Assembly: GCF_900086585.1 (NCBI RefSeq)
Contig: NZ_FLKM01000009.1
Location: 1,922,001 to 1,986,000 of the forward strand
Length of the DNA stretch: 64,000 nucleotides
Source of the DNA: Emergencia timonensis
GTDB lineage: Bacteria; Bacillota; Clostridia; Peptostreptococcales; Anaerovoracaceae
Direction: 5' to 3'
The notes under the pieces were generated by a model. That model had not been told where the DNA came from. It made no database searches and worked only from the letters and a program-made list of their open reading frames with translations. The translations under genes and the position numbers were made by a program. Shown here one piece after another: positions 60,448-64,000 of the stretch (positions are counted from its first letter, which is position 1; each line of letters begins with the position of its first letter).

Positions 60448-62403
60448 TTATTCAGCATCTTCTGCAGGTTCTTCAAATACAGTTTCATCTGCTGCATCTA
60501 AAGTTTCTTTGATGCTTAAGCTGATTCTCTTTCTCTCTCTGTCGATTTCTAAAATCTTGGCCTGGGCTTCCTGGCCGATTGAAAGTTCATCAGCAATGTT
60601 AGTCACTCTCTTGTGAGCAACTTCTGAGATATGAACAAGACCGTCTAAACCTGGCTCAAGTTCTACGAATGCACCGTATTCCTTGATCTGAACGACTTTT
60701 CCGCTTACTACCTGTCCAACTTCGTACTTTTCGTCGATGACAGACCATGGTTCTGGAATTGTCTGTTTCAGGCCCAATGAAATCTTGCCTTTTTCTTCGT
60801 TCATAGATAGAATCTTAACCTTTACAGTATCTCCAATCTGAAGAACTTCCTGAGGATGTTTCAGTTTACCCCATGAAATCTCTGAGATATGTAACAGTCC
60901 GTCGATTCCGCCAAGATCAACAAAAGCACCGTAATCTGTGAATCTCATTACTGTACCTTCTACGATATCATCTACGTGAAGGCCTTCCCAGATTGCAGCA
61001 ATCTTCTTCTGCTTTTCTTCGTTGAGAACGATTTTGTGTGAGAATACAGCTCTACCTCTCTTCTGGTCAACTCTAGTCACCTTGACATCCAGAGTCTGTC
61101 CCATAAATTCGTCAGCGTTTTCTACAAACTTATCTGACAGCTGTGATAGAGGAATAAAGCCAGTAACTTCTTTATAAGCTGCAATAACGCCGCCGTTAAC
61201 CTGCTTGACAACTTTTACAGTTATGATCGTTTTATTTTCAAGAGCTTCATTAATTTCATTCCAATGCTCATTTATTTCTAGCTTTTTCTTTGAAAGTAAG
61301 ATTCCACCGTCTCCGTCATCAGTCTTGATAACCTTTGCCTGGATCTCATCGCCCTCTTTAAATAAATCAGTCAGTTTCTGTCCTTCCTCTAAAGTAATTT
61401 CTTCCACAGGAAGAATTCCGTCCTTTTTGCAACCCATGTTTACGATGACTTCTCTGTCAGTTACTTGATGTACTTTACCGTCAACGATTTCGCCAGTGCG
61501 AGGTAGTCTTAAAGACGCGTCGATTTCATCCATGAAATCTTCCATTGAATTTTTTTCGTTAGTGATCATTTCACTCATGTTAGCAATAACCTCCTTAATT
61601 ACGCATTCAGGTGTTGAGGCACCTGCTGCAACTCCTATTTTATTACATTTTCGCAATTGTTTCAATGGTAAATCTTTAATATTTTCAATAAAAAAGGAAT
61701 TATTGCAGTTTTTTTTGGAAATTTCGTACAATTTCCTCGTATTCGAGCTGTTTTTTCCGCCGACGATGACCATAGCCTCTACTTTTTTTGATAGCTGTTC
61801 ACAGGATTCTTGACGTTCCTTTGTCGCATTGCAGATCGTATTGTTGATTTCCATCTCCATATTCTTCGATTTGACAACCTGAATTATCTCATCCAGCAGC
61901 TCCTTTTTTATGGTAGTCTGGCAGACAAGAAAAAGATTTTCTCCCATGATCGCGTCTGCTTCTTCTTTGGAGTTAACGATTAAGGCAGTATTATCACACC
62001 ATCCGTTAATGCCTGTCACTTCGGGATGCGCCCGATCACCGACGATCACTATTTTCTTCCCCTGCTTATGGGCTTCATAAACGAGCTGATGAATTTTATT
62101 GACAAAAGGACAAGTTGCATCGACCACTTCAAGACCTTTTTTGGCTGCATCATCAAAAAAGCGTTTCGTCTCGCCGTGGGATCTGACGATGACCACATCA
62201 CCCCTTTGGGCCTGCTCTGGCTCATAGATGATACCAACCCCCTGCGATGCTAAATGATCGATGACAAATTGGTTGTGGATCAAAGGACCACAGGTATAAA
62301 TTTTTTTATCCTTGTTGTTGTATATCTGCTGTTCTGTCTTTTCAATTGCTTGTTTGACCCCAAAGCAAAATCCTGAATTCTCTGCTCTAATGATTTCTGC
62401 CAT
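60448..62403 (-). CDS. ispH: IspH–ribosomal protein S1 fusion
   Basis: A 651-residue fusion. Residues about 1-280: 4-hydroxy-3-methylbut-2-enyl diphosphate reductase, the last step of the MEP isoprenoid pathway, with its [4Fe-4S] cysteines in GFCFGVKQAI, DATCPFVNKIH and NTICNATKERQ. Residues about 300-640: four S1 RNA-binding domains (VDGKVHQVTDREVIVNMG, VKVVKQVNGGVIAAYK, VEGTVMRFTDYGAFVDLGG, VSGKVVQIKEYGAFVELEPG) as in ribosomal protein S1. The C-terminus is acidic. The fusion is known in Clostridia. Its start overlaps the rarA stop by 17 bp, indicating coupling. Confidence 0.95.
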   Translation of the reverse strand: MAEIIRAENSGFCFGVKQAIEKTEQQIYNNKDKKIYTCGPLIHNQFVIDHLASQGVGIIYEPEQAQRGDVVIVRSHGETKRFFDDAAKKGLEVVDATCPFVNKIHQLVYEAHKQGKKIVIVGDRAHPEVTGINGWCDNTALIVNSKEEADAIMGENLFLVCQTTIKKELLDEIIQVVKSKNMEMEINNTICNATKERQESCEQLSKKVEAMVIVGGKNSSNTRKLYEISKKNCNNSFFIENIKDLPLKQLRKCNKIGVAAGASTPECVIKEVIANMSEMITNEKNSMEDFMDEIDASLRLPRTGEIVDGKVHQVTDREVIVNMGCKKDGILPVEEITLEEGQKLTDLFKEGDEIQAKVIKTDDGDGGILLSKKKLEINEHWNEINEALENKTIITVKVVKQVNGGVIAAYKEVTGFIPLSQLSDKFVENADEFMGQTLDVKVTRVDQKRGRAVFSHKIVLNEEKQKKIAAIWEGLHVDDIVEGTVMRFTDYGAFVDLGGIDGLLHISEISWGKLKHPQEVLQIGDTVKVKILSMNEEKGKISLGLKQTIPEPWSVIDEKYEVGQVVSGKVVQIKEYGAFVELEPGLDGLVHISEVAHKRVTNIADELSIGQEAQAKILEIDRERKRISLSIKETLDAADETVFEEPAEDAE

Positions 62404-63673
62404 ACTTTTCCTCTAGACTTTCTAAGAATTTTTTAAATGAACCTTCCGATCCATTGGCTGTCGGTTCGTAATATTTTACTTTTTCTTGGTACAGGTTGTC
62501 CGGCAGGTATTGCTGCTGCACATATCCGCCATAAGCGTGAGGATACTTGTAGTCTCTGCCGAGGCCCATCTCCTTTGCCCCTTTGTAATGGGAGTCTTTG
62601 AGATGATCCGGCACGTCATCGATTTTTCTTGACCTAAGATCTTCTTTCGCCTTTTGATAAGCCATAAAAGCCGCGTTTGACTTCGGCGCCGATGCCAGAA
62701 GAATCACTGCCTGGGCCAGGTTTATAGAAGCTTCCGGATAACCTACCATCAAAGCAGCTTGCACGCAGCAAGTGACAATAGAAATTGCAGACGGATAAGC
62801 CATACCGATATCTTCACTAGCCATGACCATCAGCCGGCGCCCCAGCATCTGTATGTCTGCGCCGCCATCTACCAACCTGGCGAAATAGTGAATCGCAGCA
62901 TCCGGATCACTGCCGCGGACTGATTTTTGCAGGGCGGACAATAGATTATAACGATCGTCGCCCTTGTCATAGAAGCCAATTTTTCGCTGCATGGCTTCTG
63001 CAACCATCTCTTTCGTCATGGTCTCTGTCAAGTCCAGATTGTCGACGATAAAACCCAGAGTATCCAGTGAAACTCTGCCATCGCCGCCTGCCAGGTTGGC
63101 CAAAATATCCAAAGCCTCTTCATCGTACTGGATATGTAGATTGCCAAAGCCTTTTTCTGTGTCGTTCAGTGCACGAAGCAGCATCTTCTTAATATTGCCG
63201 TTGTCCAGCCGTTTAAATTCATAGATATTTCTTACCCGGCTGAGGATCGCGTTATTGATAGAAAAATATGGATTCTCCGTGGTGCTGCCGATGAATTTAA
63301 TTACCCCTTCTTCCAGTGCCTTGAGGAGAGAGTCCTGCTGCAGCTTGTTCCATCTGTGAAACTCGTCGATATACACATAGGTCGTCCTGCTTTCTAAACC
63401 ATAAAATCGCATTTTGGCACTTTCAAGCAATTCTTTCAGTTCCTTTGTTCCCGTCGTCGATGCATTGATTTCTGTAAAACTGCTGTCCATCTCTTTGGCG
63501 ATGATTCTGGCCAAAGTCGTCTTTCCCGTACCCGATGGTCCGAAGAAAATAGCTGAATCAAAAGTTTTGTTCTTTATTGCATTATAAAGCAATGATCCTT
63601 TATACATAAAATGTTCTTGTCCGACAAAATCTTCCAGATTATCTGGCCTCATCCTCGTTGATAATGGTATCAT
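62387..63673 (-). CDS. rarA: Replication-associated recombination protein A (RarA/MgsA)
   Basis: A 428-residue AAA+ ATPase related to clamp loaders, acting at stalled replication forks. Motifs: RMRPDNLEDFVGQEHF, Walker A GPSGTGKTTLARIIAKE, Walker B VYIDEFHRWNKLQQD (usually DEIHRFNK), FIGSTTENPYFSIN sensor 1 and ALLSRVR-type segment seen as AILSRVRNIYEF, then the tetramerisation domain (DVPDHLKDSHYKGAKEMG). It is complete. The partial SPOR gene is 15 nt upstream. Confidence 0.95.
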   Translation of the reverse strand: MIPLSTRMRPDNLEDFVGQEHFMYKGSLLYNAIKNKTFDSAIFFGPSGTGKTTLARIIAKEMDSSFTEINASTTGTKELKELLESAKMRFYGLESRTTYVYIDEFHRWNKLQQDSLLKALEEGVIKFIGSTTENPYFSINNAILSRVRNIYEFKRLDNGNIKKMLLRALNDTEKGFGNLHIQYDEEALDILANLAGGDGRVSLDTLGFIVDNLDLTETMTKEMVAEAMQRKIGFYDKGDDRYNLLSALQKSVRGSDPDAAIHYFARLVDGGADIQMLGRRLMVMASEDIGMAYPSAISIVTCCVQAALMVGYPEASINLAQAVILLASAPKSNAAFMAYQKAKEDLRSRKIDDVPDHLKDSHYKGAKEMGLGRDYKYPHAYGGYVQQQYLPDNLYQEKVKYYEPTANGSEGSFKKFLESLEEKYGRNH

Positions 63674-63688
63674 GGGTGTTCCTCTTTC

Positions 63689-64000
63689 TCATTTAATCAC
63701 GGTTATGAATACATCTGACACCTCACTAGAGTCTGTGTTTTTCAGTTTTTCTACTGCTTCGTCTTTGGTGCTCACGATGGGACTAATAACCTTGTACTTT
63801 CCGTCGATTTCTTTAATCTTAGAATCAATGCCTTCATCCTCTAACTTAGACACCAGCTCTTCTGCCTTTGCTTCTGTGCTGAATAGACCAAACTGAAGGG
63901 CATAACCCTTGTCTTCACTATCAGAACTGTCGCTGTCATCGTCTTCATTATCTTTAGCATTGTCCTTTTTTTCGTCCTGCTGCGCCTGAGACGTTTTCTT
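63689..64000 (-). CDS. SPOR-domain protein, N-terminus cut off
   Basis: The last 103 codons of a gene that continues past the right edge. The visible part has a charged linker rich in Asp, Ser and Lys (KDNEDDDSDSSDSEDKG) and then a SPOR domain: GYALQFGLFSTEAKAEELV, DSKIKEIDGKYKVISPIVS and a C-terminal FITVIK. SPOR domains bind septal peptidoglycan lacking stem peptides, so the full protein is probably membrane-anchored and division- or spore-cortex-related. Stop codon at 63689-63691. Confidence 0.85.
   Translation of the reverse strand, partial: KKTSQAQQDEKKDNAKDNEDDDSDSSDSEDKGYALQFGLFSTEAKAEELVSKLEDEGIDSKIKEIDGKYKVISPIVSTKDEAVEKLKNTDSSEVSDVFITVIK

Overview
The window is a chromosomal segment of a low-to-mid GC, spore-forming Bacillota, most likely class Clostridia. 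The evidence is the PrkC/PrpC kinase-phosphatase cluster, CodY next to HslUV (ClpYQ), a YunB sporulation gene, the clostridial IspH–ribosomal protein S1 fusion, QueH, and CCA-encoding tRNA genes in one long array. A family-level guess (Anaerovoracaceae-like) is inference only. Almost everything reads on the minus strand. The plus-strand genes are pbp1A, the radical SAM gene at 25.7 kb, the trkA-trkH-trkH-CBS block and padR.

Layout. 0–5.2 kb: a truncated sigma-54 activator, then comEC-holA-EamA. 5.2–8.5 kb: a divergent promoter region with structured repeats, and a class A PBP. 8.6–13.8 kb: a peptide-utilisation operon (HTH regulator, degenerate M32 carboxypeptidase, MFS transporter, Xaa-Pro dipeptidyl-peptidase). 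14–25.3 kb: a housekeeping run queH-asnA-priA-def-fmt-yugP-rsmB-prpC-prkC-rsgA-rpe. 25.3–26.6 kb: structured intergenic DNA and a YhcC-type radical SAM gene. 26.7–30 kb: a tight three-gene cassette encoding an SPFH/zinc-ribbon protein, a four-TM membrane protein and a zinc-ribbon/TPR/TIR tail-anchored protein. 30–33.4 kb: a large secreted glucosaminidase and thymidine kinase. 33.5–35.2 kb: a 15-gene tRNA operon with a consensus promoter and a terminator. 35.3–46 kb: yigZ, hflX, yunB, then the yraN-yifB-dprA-topA-hslV-hslU-codY operon. 45.8–47.6 kb: HAD and MBL hydrolases under a repeat-derived promoter region. 47.6–53.2 kb: Trk potassium system with two TrkH subunits, CBS protein, a 31-residue membrane peptide and PadR. 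53.3–58.6 kb: RNase R, a lipoprotein, TPR-SUFU and DUF4253 proteins, and a GNAT acetyltransferase. 59–64 kb: brnQ, ispH-S1, rarA and a truncated SPOR protein.

The most interesting material is (i) the SPFH–4TM–TIR cassette, a candidate membrane-stress or defence module of unknown function; (ii) a family of roughly 91-bp tandem units, each starting with an extended -10 box (TGGTATAAT) fused to nested hairpins whose stems differ between copies by compensatory changes, always placed upstream of a gene and pointing at it; (iii) a second covarying structured element in inverted orientation around the GNAT gene; (iv) two genes (yunB and the CBS gene) whose Shine-Dalgarno lies in the 3' arm of a long hairpin directly before the start codon; and (v) an M32 carboxypeptidase homologue with its second zinc histidine replaced by arginine.

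All calls come from reading the sequence and recalling family motifs. No database search was run.
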